The translations under genes were made by a program, and so were the position numbers. Below are positions 23,592 to 31,436 of a stretch of DNA of 39,342 nucleotides, in pieces. The notes beneath the pieces were generated by a model. It did no database searches and was not told where the DNA came from. It saw only the letters and a list, made by a program, of their open reading frames with translations. Each line of letters opens with the position of its first letter. Position 1 is the first letter of the stretch. This DNA is from Lysobacterales bacterium CG_4_10_14_3_um_filter_64_11 (GTDB lineage Bacteria > Pseudomonadota > Gammaproteobacteria > Xanthomonadales > Xanthomonadaceae): the NCBI GenBank assembly GCA_002782905.1, contig PFJA01000285.1, forward strand, positions 1-39,342, given 5' to 3'.

Positions 23592-24031
23592 GCGGGGATA
23601 TCTCGGCAACCTAACGCTCGCCGTAGTTGCCGCACGATGGGTAGAGCGCAACTGGGGACTGCGGAAAAGCAACTGCTCCGCAACAGACGCAAAAGGTGCG
23701 AATAACAGCGCTGGGTGGGCGGCTATGGGTTTCGTCGCGCGATGGGCAGGGATGTCCGAGTGCCGCGCAGCACATGGCGACGGCATGGGCAGATATTTTT
23801 TTCCATGCAAAATCCGCATTCCCCACGTCCGTGTGGATCATGCCGAAGGTACGACTCCATGGATGGAGGAGGCAGAGCCATGCAGGAGCAATTGCCGAGA
23901 GCACCAAAAGGAGGCGCTTTAGGCGACGCAGGAGCAGTTGCCGGATGGGCGAGAACGGCTACTACCCATCCTTCTACTGGCCCGTCGTGCTTTCCTTTGC
24001 GCAATTGGCGTCCTTGGCGGACCCAATGCTC
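23592..24031. repeat. Repeat-filled gap between convergent tonB and pyrB
   Basis: This 440-base gap has no convincing gene. GATGGGTAGAGCGCA (23636-23650) matches a dispersed gammaproteobacterial intergenic motif. It is followed by GGAAAAGCAACTGCTCCGCA and AGACGCAAAAG. At the other end TCCTTTGCGCAATTGGCGTC (from 23994), followed by CTTGGCGGAC, is the approximate inverse complement of GTCCGC...GCGCAAAGGA in the pilT-pilU gap. The stretch thus looks like an old element about 390 bases long with inverted ends, a longer relative of the copy at 27571-27727. Small frames inside it have no recognisable product. Confidence 0.5.
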
Positions 24032-24982
24032 TTATTGTTCAAGCAACTCCGATAACACCGCCATGCGCACGGCAACGCCGTTCGCCACCTGGTGCAATAT
24101 CCGCGATTGCGGGCCATCGGCCACCGCAGGATCGATCTCGATGCCGCGGTTGATCGGCCCCGGATGCAGCACCACCGCGTCTGGCGCCGCCCGGCGCAGA
24201 CGTTCCGGGCTCAGCCCGAACGCGCGAAAATAGCCATCCAGCGAGGGCACCAGCCCCTCGTGCATGCGTTCGCGTTGCAGGCGCAGCATAATCACCGCAT
24301 CGACATCGGCGATTGCCGTATCGAAGTTGTCATGGACCCGGCAACCGGCCAGCACGTCTGCGTCGGGCAACAGGTTTGCCGGGCCACAGACGCGGATCTC
24401 GCCCGCGCCCAGTGCCCGTAACGCGTGGATGTCCGAGCGCGCCACCCGCGAGTGCCGAACGTCGCCGCAAATCACGATGCGCAATCGGGAAAAGTCATCG
24501 CCTTTCGCCTGGCGCACGGTCAGCATGTCAAGCAAGCCCTGGCTGGGGTGCGCGTTGCGGCCATCGCCAGCATTGATCAGCACCGTTCCCGCGGTAGCGG
24601 CGGCGGCCAGTTCCGCAACCGCACCATCACGGCTGTGGCGCACCGCAAATGCGTCGACCCCCATCGCCTGCAACGTCGCCAGCGTGTCGCGATCCGATTC
24701 ACCCTTGCCGACCGACGAGGTGGCGACATCGAAATTGAGCACGTCCATGCCCAGGCGGGTGGCGGCCAATTGGAAGCTGGACCGGGTTCGCGTCGACGGC
24801 TCGAAAAACAGCGAGCACAAGGTTGCACCCGACAGCCGCTCACGCAACGCCAGGCCGCCGTGGGCGTGTGCAAGCATCGCCTGCGCGCTGTTGAGCAGAC
24901 GCTGCAGCATCGCAACCGGCATGCCATCGAGCGTGATCAGGTGGCGCAAACGGCCATCGCCGCGCAGCCAGGGGTAACTCAT
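24032..24982 (-). CDS. pyrB: Aspartate carbamoyltransferase catalytic subunit
   Basis: Condenses carbamoyl phosphate with aspartate, the first committed step of pyrimidine synthesis. 316 residues with the carbamoyl-phosphate loop FFEPSTRTRSSF (59-70), NAGDGRNAHPSQGLLD and the C-terminal HPGPINRGIEID. It resembles the Pseudomonas-type enzyme, which pairs with an inactive dihydroorotase homologue (PyrC') rather than PyrI; no pyrC' or pyrI is in this window. The ATG at 24982 overlaps the ruvX stop as ATGA. It is the last gene of yqgE-ruvX-pyrB, a conserved order that in pseudomonads also contains pyrR, missing here. Confidence 0.97.
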   Translation of the reverse strand: MSYPWLRGDGRLRHLITLDGMPVAMLQRLLNSAQAMLAHAHGGLALRERLSGATLCSLFFEPSTRTRSSFQLAATRLGMDVLNFDVATSSVGKGESDRDTLATLQAMGVDAFAVRHSRDGAVAELAAAATAGTVLINAGDGRNAHPSQGLLDMLTVRQAKGDDFSRLRIVICGDVRHSRVARSDIHALRALGAGEIRVCGPANLLPDADVLAGCRVHDNFDTAIADVDAVIMLRLQRERMHEGLVPSLDGYFRAFGLSPERLRRAAPDAVVLHPGPINRGIEIDPAVADGPQSRILHQVANGVAVRMAVLSELLEQ

Positions 24983-25461
24983 GGCAACTCCACAGCCTGT
25001 GCTTGTTCGGGATTGTCCAGCCAGCGCTCGATGATGATCACTGCCGCCATCGCATCGAGCATGGCCGCATCACGGCGGCGACGCGCACCGGCGGCACGCG
25101 CATGGGCGAAGCGGGCGGCAGCTTCCAGCGAACTGCGGCGCTCATCGACCAGGTGCACCGGCAGCGCAAAGCGTCGCAACGCTTCCTCGGCAAAGCGCAG
25201 CGCCGCCTGACGTGCCGGTTGATCGCCGCCATCCAGCGTGCGCGGGTCGCCAACCAGCAATTGCGCCGGTTGCCATTCCCGCAGCAACTGCGCAACGCGG
25301 GCCCAGTCCACCACGCCTTGCCGCACATCGACCACCGCCAATTCGCGTGCGCCGGCGGTCAATGCACTGCCCACCGCCACCCCGATGCGCCGGCTGCCGA
25401 CATCAAAACCCAGCACGCACGCCGATTGCATCACCGCCGACGGCCGTGTGCCCGACGCCAT
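24979..25461 (-). CDS. ruvX: RuvX/YqgF RNase H-fold nuclease
   Basis: A 160-residue YqgF-family protein (putative Holliday junction resolvase; linked to 16S rRNA 5' pre-processing in E. coli). The catalytic Asp20 is in LGFDVGSRRIGVAVG; a VDERRSS motif lies in the middle, and DAMAAVIIIERWL near the end supplies the last acidic residue. The ATG at 25461 overlaps the yqgE stop by one base (TGATG); an ATG ten codons later (25431) is possible. Its stop overlaps the pyrB start, so the three genes are tightly coupled. Confidence 0.94.
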   Translation of the reverse strand: MASGTRPSAVMQSACVLGFDVGSRRIGVAVGSALTAGARELAVVDVRQGVVDWARVAQLLREWQPAQLLVGDPRTLDGGDQPARQAALRFAEEALRRFALPVHLVDERRSSLEAAARFAHARAAGARRRRDAAMLDAMAAVIIIERWLDNPEQAQAVELP

Positions 25462-26039
25462 CAGGCGTGCCCGGCATAACCGGCCAATTGTCCCGGATCG
25501 ACGCCAAGCCGGGTATTGGCGGTGTGCCAGCGCATATCCAGCGGCACGTCAAACAACAGTTCATCATCGGCCGGCACGGTGAGCCAGGCGTTGTCGGCCA
25601 ACTCCGATTCCAACTGGCCAGGCCCCCAACCCGCGAACCCCAGCATCAGCAGAAACCGCTCAGGGCCCTGGCCGGAGGCAATGGTATCCAGGACATCGCG
25701 TGAGGTACTCACCGCCAGCGACGGCGTGATACGCAGCGTCGAATCCCAATCGCGGGTACCGGCATGCAACACAAAGCCGCGGTCGGTCTGCACCGGGCCA
25801 CCCGCCAGTACCACCCGATCCGCAACGCCCGCGGAAATCCCGCTGATCTGCATCTGCGCAAATATTTCACTCAGCCGATACTCCGACAATCGATTGACCA
25901 CCAGCCCCATTGCACCGTCGTCGTTGTGCTGGCACAGCAGCACGACGGCGCGCGCGAAGCGCGGGTCGTCCATGGCTGGCATGGCGACCAAAAGCTGGCC
26001 GAGCAGCGAGCCCGACACTTCGGGAGCAGAGGTATTCAC
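25461..26039 (-). CDS. yqgE: YqgE/AlgH family protein
   Basis: 192 residues with the family signature LLGQLLVAMPAMDDPRFARAVVLLCQHNDDGAMGLVVNR-like start (first 20 or so residues before AMPAMDD), GGPVQTDRGFVLH and ERFLLMLGFAGWGPGQLESEL. The function is not established; AlgH is associated with alginate regulation in Pseudomonas, and the gene almost always precedes ruvX. The start is set at the GTG at 26039, which gives the usual length; the open frame continues to 26468 but is not conserved. A TACAAT box lies only six bases upstream of this GTG, so the mRNA may be leaderless. It heads the yqgE-ruvX-pyrB operon. Confidence 0.9.
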   Translation of the reverse strand: MNTSAPEVSGSLLGQLLVAMPAMDDPRFARAVVLLCQHNDDGAMGLVVNRLSEYRLSEIFAQMQISGISAGVADRVVLAGGPVQTDRGFVLHAGTRDWDSTLRITPSLAVSTSRDVLDTIASGQGPERFLLMLGFAGWGPGQLESELADNAWLTVPADDELLFDVPLDMRWHTANTRLGVDPGQLAGYAGHA

Positions 26040-26406
26040 CGGCCTATTGTATCGCGGCCACCACGGCCGCTGCCGAAAAACCGCCGCCCCGGCCATGGCC
26101 GCTTGCAAACGCGGTGCGAGGCACAGCGTTGTGACACCGCGGGTCGCCTGATCGCCTAGCAGCCTGTCGGCACATTCAGCGGCCGTCTGGCGGCCAGATG
26201 CACGGCGCGCGAGCACTGGCAGGTTTGCTCCCTGATGAGCGAGCGCAACACCGCAGATGGCCAGCCCTAAGGCCGCCCGCAGGGAGCATGCCGCAAGCGC
26301 CATGCCGGTGTTGCTGCGCTTGCCAAGGGCTTGCGGTACTACGCTGAAAGTGCCGCCAAGTACGAAGCACTGCACCAGCCCGGCTACGCCCGCAATGCCG
26401 CGGGAA
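26040..26406. other. Gap between pilU and yqgE with no recognisable gene
   Basis: These 367 bases separate pilU from yqgE, both on the minus strand. The minus-strand yqgE frame is open throughout, and a plus-strand frame reads AESAAKYEALHQPGYARNAA near the pilU end, but neither matches a family I know. GCTCCCTG (26227-26234) and CAGGGAGC (26280-26287) are an 8-base inverted repeat spaced by 45 bases. TACAAT on the minus strand (26046-26051) is a possible -10 for yqgE. A decayed gene is possible but unsupported. Confidence 0.4.
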
Positions 26407-27537
26407 TTACTTCGACTCCACCAGATCCACGCCATCCATGCCCTGCGACAGCGAGTGCGCATCGCCACCCTGACTGAGCTTGATCTTCAGACGCACCTCG
26501 TTGGTGCTGTCGGCGTAGCGCAGCGCGTCCTCGTAGGAAATTTCACCGGCCATGTACAGTTCAAACAACGCTTGGTCGAAGGTCTTCATGCCGAGGTTGG
26601 TCGATTCCTTCATCACCTCCTTGAGCTTGTGGATCTCGCCGTCGCGGATGTAGTCCTGCACCAACGGCGTACCCAGCAAAATCTCCATCGCCACCCGCCG
26701 CGCCTTGCCGTCGGGGGTCGGCACCAGTTGCTGCGCGACCACGCCCTTGAGGTTCAACGACAGATCCATCAACAACTGGTTGCGGCGATCTTCGGTAAAG
26801 AAGTTGATGATGCGATCCATCGCCTGGTTGGCATTGTTGGCGTGCAGGGTGGCCAGCACCAGGTGACCGGTCTCGGCGAATGCCACCGCGTGATCCATGC
26901 CCTCGCGGGTGCGGATTTCACCGATCATGATCACGTCCGGCGCCTGCCGCAGGGTGTTTTTCAGCGCCGCTTCCCAACTGTCGGTATCGATACCGACTTC
27001 GCGCTGGGTGATGATGCAGCCCTCGTGCTTGTGCACGAACTCGATCGGATCCTCGATCGTGATGATATGGCCCGATGAGTTCTGGTTGCGGTAACCGATC
27101 AGCGCCGCCAGCGAGGTCGATTTGCCGGTGCCGGTAGCGCCGACGAACAACACGATGCCGCGCTTGGTCATCGCCAGCGTCTTGAGTACCGGCGGCAGGT
27201 TGAGCTCATCGATGGTGGGGATGCGCGACTCGATCCGGCGCAACACCATACCGACCTGGTTGCGCTGATAGAAGCAACTGACGCGGAAACGGCCGACACC
27301 CGAGACGCCGATGGCAAAGTTGCACTCGTGGGTTTTCTCAAACTCCTCACGCTGCGCCGGGGTCATCACGTTCAGCACCAGATCGCGGCTCTGCTGCGGC
27401 GTCAAAGGGTTCTGCGTGATCGGCGCGATCTTGCCGTTGACCTTCATCGACGGCGGCACACCGGCGGTAACGAACAGATCGGACGCCTTTTTGTGCGCCA
27501 TCAATTTCAGATAAGAGGTGAAGTCGATGCTGCTCAT
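26407..27537 (-). CDS. pilU: PilT-like retraction ATPase PilU
   Basis: A 376-residue cytoplasmic hexameric ATPase that assists PilT in type IV pilus retraction. Walker A GATGTGKST (133-141), Asp-box residues near IEDPIEFVH (161-169), Walker B DVIMIGEIRT (201-210, Glu207), and a His box around ETGHLVLATLHANN. The C-terminal tail of about 35 residues after EDALRYADSTNEVRLKIKL distinguishes PilU from PilT. The ATG at 27537 is preceded by GGAGAT. It lies downstream of pilT on the same strand but is separated by a 246-base repeat-bearing gap. Confidence 0.96.
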   Translation of the reverse strand: MSSIDFTSYLKLMAHKKASDLFVTAGVPPSMKVNGKIAPITQNPLTPQQSRDLVLNVMTPAQREEFEKTHECNFAIGVSGVGRFRVSCFYQRNQVGMVLRRIESRIPTIDELNLPPVLKTLAMTKRGIVLFVGATGTGKSTSLAALIGYRNQNSSGHIITIEDPIEFVHKHEGCIITQREVGIDTDSWEAALKNTLRQAPDVIMIGEIRTREGMDHAVAFAETGHLVLATLHANNANQAMDRIINFFTEDRRNQLLMDLSLNLKGVVAQQLVPTPDGKARRVAMEILLGTPLVQDYIRDGEIHKLKEVMKESTNLGMKTFDQALFELYMAGEISYEDALRYADSTNEVRLKIKLSQGGDAHSLSQGMDGVDLVESK

Positions 27538-27570
27538 GGCGTTATCTCCATAAAGCCGGGACCCGGGACC

Positions 27571-27727
27571 GATGGGTTTCGCTGTGCTCTACTCATCCTA
27601 CGGACTCTGGGCTTGGGAAAAGCAAATGGTCCGCGAAACACGCAAAGTGCGCAAAGGAAAGTCCTTACCCGTGTTTGTGTTCTTTGTGTTCTTTGTGTTC
27701 TTTGCGTACTTCGCGTCTTTTGCGGAC
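27571..27727. repeat. Inverted-repeat element between pilT and pilU
   Basis: The rim 27571-27601, read on the minus strand, begins GTAGGATGAGTAGAGCACAG and ends GCGAAACCCATC, a dispersed motif family that also occurs at 23636-23650. Inside, GTCCGCGAAACACGC (27629-27643) plus AAAGTGCGCAAAGG pairs imperfectly with the inverse of 27695-27727 (TTCTTTGCGTACTTCGCGTC, then TTTTGCGGAC), about 25 of 33 positions by eye. TTCTTTGTG is also tandemly repeated three times around 27680-27700. Such a hairpin between pilT and pilU could affect read-through or mRNA stability. Confidence 0.6.
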
Positions 27728-27783
27728 ATCCGCTCTTTGCTTCTGTGTTGTTACGCTGGCTTTTCCGAGCCCCAGCCCCGGCA

Positions 27784-28821
27784 TCAATCGAACAACCGCT
27801 TGTCCTTGGCGTACTCGCGCGCCGACTGGCGTGTGATCAGGCCGCGTTTGACGATGTCCTGCAAACACTGGTCAAGGGTCTGCATGCCATATTGCTGCCC
27901 AGTCTGGATCGCGGAATACATCTGCGCCACCTTGTCTTCACGGATCAGGTTGCGGATCGCCGGCACGCCGACCATGATCTCGTGCGCCGCGACGCGGCCG
28001 CCGCCGACTTTCTTCAGCAGCGACTGCGACACCACCGCGCGCAGCGACTCGGACAACATCGAGCGCACCATCGGCTTTTCGCCGGCCGGGAACACGTCGA
28101 TGATGCGATCGATGGTCTTGGCTGCGGAGCTGGTATGCAAAGTGCCGAACACCAGATGCCCGGTTTCGGCGGCGGTCAGTGCCAGCCGGATGGTTTCCAG
28201 ATCGCGCAACTCACCGACCAGAATGTAATCGGGATCTTCGCGCAAGGCCGAGCGCAGCGCTTCATTGAAGCCGTGGGTGTCGCGGTGTACCTCGCGTTGG
28301 TTGATCAGGCACTTTTGCGAGGTGTGCACGAACTCGATCGGGTCCTCAACCGTCAGGATATGGCCGAACTCCTTTTTGTTGATGTGATCGACCATCGCCG
28401 CCAGCGTGGTCGACTTGCCCGAACCGGTCGGCCCGGTCACCAGAATCAGGCCCTGTGGCTGTTCGATCAACTCGCGGAACACCTTGGGCGCGGCCAGATC
28501 ATCGAGCGACAACACCTCGGATGGAATGGTACGGAACACCGCGCCAGCGCCACGATTTTGGTTGAAAGCGTTGACGCGAAAGCGCGCCAGGCCCGGTATT
28601 TCGAACGAGAAATCGACTTCCAGAAACTCTTCGTAGTCGCGCCGCGCCTTGTCCGACATGATGTCGTAGACCAGCGCGTGCACCTGCTTGTGATCAAGCG
28701 CGGGAATGTTGATCCGGCGAACGTCACCATCGACGCGGATCATCGGCGGCAACCCGGCCGACAAATGCAGGTCGGAGGCCTTGTTCTTTACTGAAAATGC
28801 CAGCAGCTCGGCAATATCCAC
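27784..28821 (-). CDS. pilT: Type IV pilus retraction ATPase PilT
   Basis: 345 residues, the family length. It is the hexameric motor that depolymerises the pilus during twitching. Walker A GPTGSGKST (130-138), VEDPIEFVHTS (158-168), Walker B DYILVGELRD (198-207, Glu204), the His box around GHLVFGTLHTSS, and the diagnostic AIRNLIRE motif (288-295) needed for retraction. The start codon is GTG at 28821, with GGGAG about eight bases upstream. It is divergent from yggS, as in other gammaproteobacteria. Confidence 0.98.
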   Translation of the reverse strand: MDIAELLAFSVKNKASDLHLSAGLPPMIRVDGDVRRINIPALDHKQVHALVYDIMSDKARRDYEEFLEVDFSFEIPGLARFRVNAFNQNRGAGAVFRTIPSEVLSLDDLAAPKVFRELIEQPQGLILVTGPTGSGKSTTLAAMVDHINKKEFGHILTVEDPIEFVHTSQKCLINQREVHRDTHGFNEALRSALREDPDYILVGELRDLETIRLALTAAETGHLVFGTLHTSSAAKTIDRIIDVFPAGEKPMVRSMLSESLRAVVSQSLLKKVGGGRVAAHEIMVGVPAIRNLIREDKVAQMYSAIQTGQQYGMQTLDQCLQDIVKRGLITRQSAREYAKDKRLFD

Positions 28822-28865
28822 GTACGATCTCCCTCGCCTCTATCATGGGGTGCCTCATTCGTTGC

Positions 28866-28893
28866 AGTATAGCCGCAATCAGCACAGGTCAAA
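28866..28893 (-). promoter_or_regulatory. Predicted sigma-70 promoter of pilT
   Basis: On the minus strand TTTGAC (28888-28893; alternatively TTGACC, 28887-28892) is followed after 16 or 15 bases by TATACT (28866-28871). Transcription would start near 28859, giving a leader of about 38 bases before the GTG of pilT. It lies within the 81-base divergent region shared with yggS. Confidence 0.6.
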
Positions 28894-28902
28894 TCCGCCC
28901 CA

Positions 28903-29583
28903 ATGTCTAGCCCGGAACAGCGATTGAACAGCGTATTGCAGCGTATCGCAACGGCAACGCAAAACGCCGGATGCCGCGATCGTGTCCGCCTGCTGGCGGT
29001 GTCCAAAACCCAAAGTGATACTGCGATCCGCGCCCTTGCCGCCGCCGGGCAACGTGCGTTTGGTGAAAACTATGTGCAGGAAGCCAGCGCCAAGCACGAT
29101 GCGTTGCGCGACCTGGCGCTGGAGTGGCATTTGATCGGCCACTTGCAGAGCAACAAGGCACGCGAAGCGGCAACGCGCTTTGACTGGGTGCAAAGCGTCG
29201 ATCGCGACAGCGTCATCGCCGCCCTCGCCCGCCATCGCAGTGACACGCAGGCGCCGCTGAACGTGCTGATTCAGGTCAATATCGACGGCGAACGCAGCAA
29301 ATCGGGGTGCCTGCCGGAGCAGATCGCAGCGCTGGCGGCACGTATTGCGTGTCAAAGCCGCCTGTGCCTGCGCGGGCTGATGGCCATACCCGACCCCGAA
29401 CACGATGCTCAACAGCGCGCGATCAGCTTTTCCCGCATGCAGCAGGCGTATTGCCAACTCCGTGACAGCTACCCGCGCGTGGACACCTTGTCGATGGGCA
29501 TGAGCGGCGATTTCGAACAGGCTATTGCCCACGGTGCCAACCTGGTGCGTATCGGCACGGCTTTGTTCGGGCCGCGCGAATAG
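28903..29583 (+). CDS. yggS: YggS-family pyridoxal phosphate homeostasis protein
   Basis: 226 residues, an alanine-racemase-type TIM barrel that binds PLP without a known reaction and keeps cellular B6 and amino acids in balance. PLP Lys35 in LLAVSKTQ; GENYVQEA (54-61), WHLIGHLQSNK, and LSMGMSGDFEQAIAHGANLV near the end, followed by RIGTALFG. The ATG at 28903 lies 81 bases from divergent pilT. In pseudomonads yggS is directly followed by proC; here a 433-base repeat region intervenes. Confidence 0.97.
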   Translation: MSSPEQRLNSVLQRIATATQNAGCRDRVRLLAVSKTQSDTAIRALAAAGQRAFGENYVQEASAKHDALRDLALEWHLIGHLQSNKAREAATRFDWVQSVDRDSVIAALARHRSDTQAPLNVLIQVNIDGERSKSGCLPEQIAALAARIACQSRLCLRGLMAIPDPEHDAQQRAISFSRMQQAYCQLRDSYPRVDTLSMGMSGDFEQAIAHGANLVRIGTALFGPRE

Positions 29584-29667
29584 CGCGCAACGCGGAATTG
29601 ATGGCTTTCGGTCGTCGGCGACGCGATACGCCACGGGTTTCGCCGTGATCGCAGTGAACCGGTTGAG

Positions 29668-29851
29668 GGCCCCGGGTTTCGGCCTTTCCTCAACCCGGGC
29701 TACCGGGGGGTTTTTGCCGTGCCGCGATGCCGGTTTGCGCGTGTTGTGGTAGCCCGGGTTAGGCCGCAGGCCGTAACCCGGGATTTTGCGCGCGGCCGTG
29801 GTGAACGGGTGCGGGGCCCCGGATTTCGGCTTCGCCTCAACCCGTGCTACC
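29668..29851. repeat. Three AACCCGGG-type repeat units in the yggS-proC gap (copies 3-5)
   Basis: The 433-base gap 29584-30016 contains three units of the dispersed family: 29668-29704 (CCCCGGGTTTCGG to CAACCCGGGCTACC), 29748-29782 (GGTAGCCCGGGTTAGGCC to GGCCGTAACCCGGG) and 29812-29851 (GGCCCCGGATTTCGG to CTCAACCCGTGCTACC). Each is a near-palindrome able to form a strong hairpin. No gene was recognised; proC probably has its own promoter in 29860-30010, which I could not place. Confidence 0.75.
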
Positions 29852-30016
29852 AGAGCCACCACGGCACGATGATATGGCGCGCTGGGATGAACCGGAAAAG
29901 CGATGCATTGCCGGGTAACACCCAACCACTGGACTGCTTCGTGCTGAACGGCAAGCGCTGCGCTGGCTATCGTGCGAATATCGCACTTTGCACCACGCAA
30001 CCGCCAAGAGCCGTCC

Positions 30017-30868
30017 ATGACCAAACGCGAAACCACCCCACTCCACCACGACCCCATCATCGCCTTCATTGGCGGCGGCAACATGGCACGCAGCCTGATC
30101 GGTGGCCTGCTGGCGCGCGGCACCACCGCCGCATCCATCCGCGCCGCCGACCCCAATGCTGAATCTCGATCCAGCCTGTCGCATGACTTTGGCATTCAGG
30201 CCGATGCCGACAACACAGCGGCAGCCGATGGCGCCGCAATCTGGGTTCTGGCGGTAAAGCCACAGGTCATGGCAACCGTCTGCGCCAGCCTGCGTGCGCT
30301 GGCGCAGGCGCAGCGCCCGACCATCGTTTCGATTGCGGCCGGCATCACCAGCACGCAAATCGATGGCTGGCTCGGTGGCGAGCAGGCGATCGTGCGCTGC
30401 ATGCCCAATACGCCGGCACTGCTCGGGGCCGGAGCCACCGGCGTGTGCGCCAACGCCAGAGTCGGCGATGCCGCGCGTGCCCAGGTGATGGCGTTGCTGG
30501 CCGCGGTCGGTATCAGCGTCGCGATCGAAGATGAAGCGCTGATGGATGCGGTGACGGCGGTATCCGGCAGCGGCCCGGCGTATGTGTTTTTGCTCGCCGA
30601 GGCGTGGCAGGCCGCGGCACAGGCGCAAGGCCTGACAGCGGATGCGGCGCGTGCGCTGGTCAATCAAACCATTCTCGGCGCCGCGCGGATGTTGCTGGAA
30701 TCCGATGCGCCGGCAACCACCCTGCGCCAGCGCGTGACGTCGCCCGGCGGCACCACCCACGCCGCGATCACGCAGATGCAGGGTGATGGTTTCGCCGCGC
30801 TGATCGCACGCGCCATCGACGCCGCCACCCGACGCGGTGCTGAACTTGCCGCAGCGGCGTCAGTCTGA
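30017..30868 (+). CDS. proC: Pyrroline-5-carboxylate reductase
   Basis: Last step of proline synthesis, NAD(P)H reduction of pyrroline-5-carboxylate. 283 residues with the Rossmann motif IAFIGGGNMARSLIGGLLARG (15-35), a VKPQ motif, and the C-terminal DAVTAVSGSGPAYVFLLAEA and RVTSPGGTTHAAI. The ATG at 30017 has AAGAG six bases upstream and matches the family; a GTG at 29972 would add 15 residues without similarity. It follows yggS on the same strand, and a DUF4426 gene comes next; yggT, usual after proC in pseudomonads, is absent. Confidence 0.97.
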   Translation: MTKRETTPLHHDPIIAFIGGGNMARSLIGGLLARGTTAASIRAADPNAESRSSLSHDFGIQADADNTAAADGAAIWVLAVKPQVMATVCASLRALAQAQRPTIVSIAAGITSTQIDGWLGGEQAIVRCMPNTPALLGAGATGVCANARVGDAARAQVMALLAAVGISVAIEDEALMDAVTAVSGSGPAYVFLLAEAWQAAAQAQGLTADAARALVNQTILGAARMLLESDAPATTLRQRVTSPGGTTHAAITQMQGDGFAALIARAIDAATRRGAELAAAASV

Positions 30869-30962
30869 ACAAACGCAAACCCAACAGGTGACAGCAGCAC
30901 ATCGCCAGCGCGATGATGCCAACGCTGCCGTCCAAACACCTTTCGCCAGGAGGATCCCAACC

Positions 30963-31424
30963 ATGCAACCGAGCCACCATTTCGTTCGCATCGCCGCGCT
31001 GTCGTTGCTCGCCTTCGCCGCAATGCCCAGCGCCAACGCGCAGCACCAGAGCATGGTCCAGACGGGCGATATCACCGTGCACTACAACGCATTGCCGACC
31101 ACCAACATCACCGCTGACGTGGCGCACCAGTACGGCATTACCCGTTCGGCCAGCCGTGCGCTGCTCAATGTCGCGGTGCGCAAAGGCGTGCCGGGTGAAG
31201 ACAAGGCTGTGCCTGCGGTGGTGACTGCGGCGGCCACCAACCTCAACGGCCAGCGCCAGGAACTGCGCATGCGCGAAGTGCGCGAGGGCGAAGCGGTTTA
31301 TTATCTCGGGGAAACCCGGATTGCCGACAAGGAAACCCTCACCTTTGAAATCACCATCACTGCCGAAGGTGCCAACAGCCCACTGCGTGCCAGCTTTCAG
31401 CAGCAGTTCTTCGTGTCGCGCTGA
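30963..31424 (+). CDS. DUF4426 periplasmic protein
   Basis: 153 residues with a signal peptide (about 1-26, cleavage after SANA before QHQS) and a small beta-rich domain (GDITVHYNALPTTNITADVA, ITRSASRALLNVAVRK, LRMREVREGEAVYYLGET) matching the DUF4426 family of unknown function, found near proC and met genes in pseudomonads. The exported form probably stays in the periplasm. The ATG at 30963 is preceded by a full AGGAGG nine bases upstream, which decides the start over the longer frame. It lies 94 bases after proC. Confidence 0.87.
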   Translation: MQPSHHFVRIAALSLLAFAAMPSANAQHQSMVQTGDITVHYNALPTTNITADVAHQYGITRSASRALLNVAVRKGVPGEDKAVPAVVTAAATNLNGQRQELRMREVREGEAVYYLGETRIADKETLTFEITITAEGANSPLRASFQQQFFVSR

Positions 31425-31436
31425 GCCACACACGCC

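Noticed and set aside
23696..24055. Small open frames in the tonB-pyrB gap (for example 23696-24055)
   Set aside because: They overlap each other in several frames within repeat sequence and lack ribosome-binding sites and recognisable domains.
24032..24982. pyrB as ornithine carbamoyltransferase
   Set aside because: The HPGPINRGIEID end, the aspartate-type loop and the yqgE-ruvX context are those of aspartate carbamoyltransferase.
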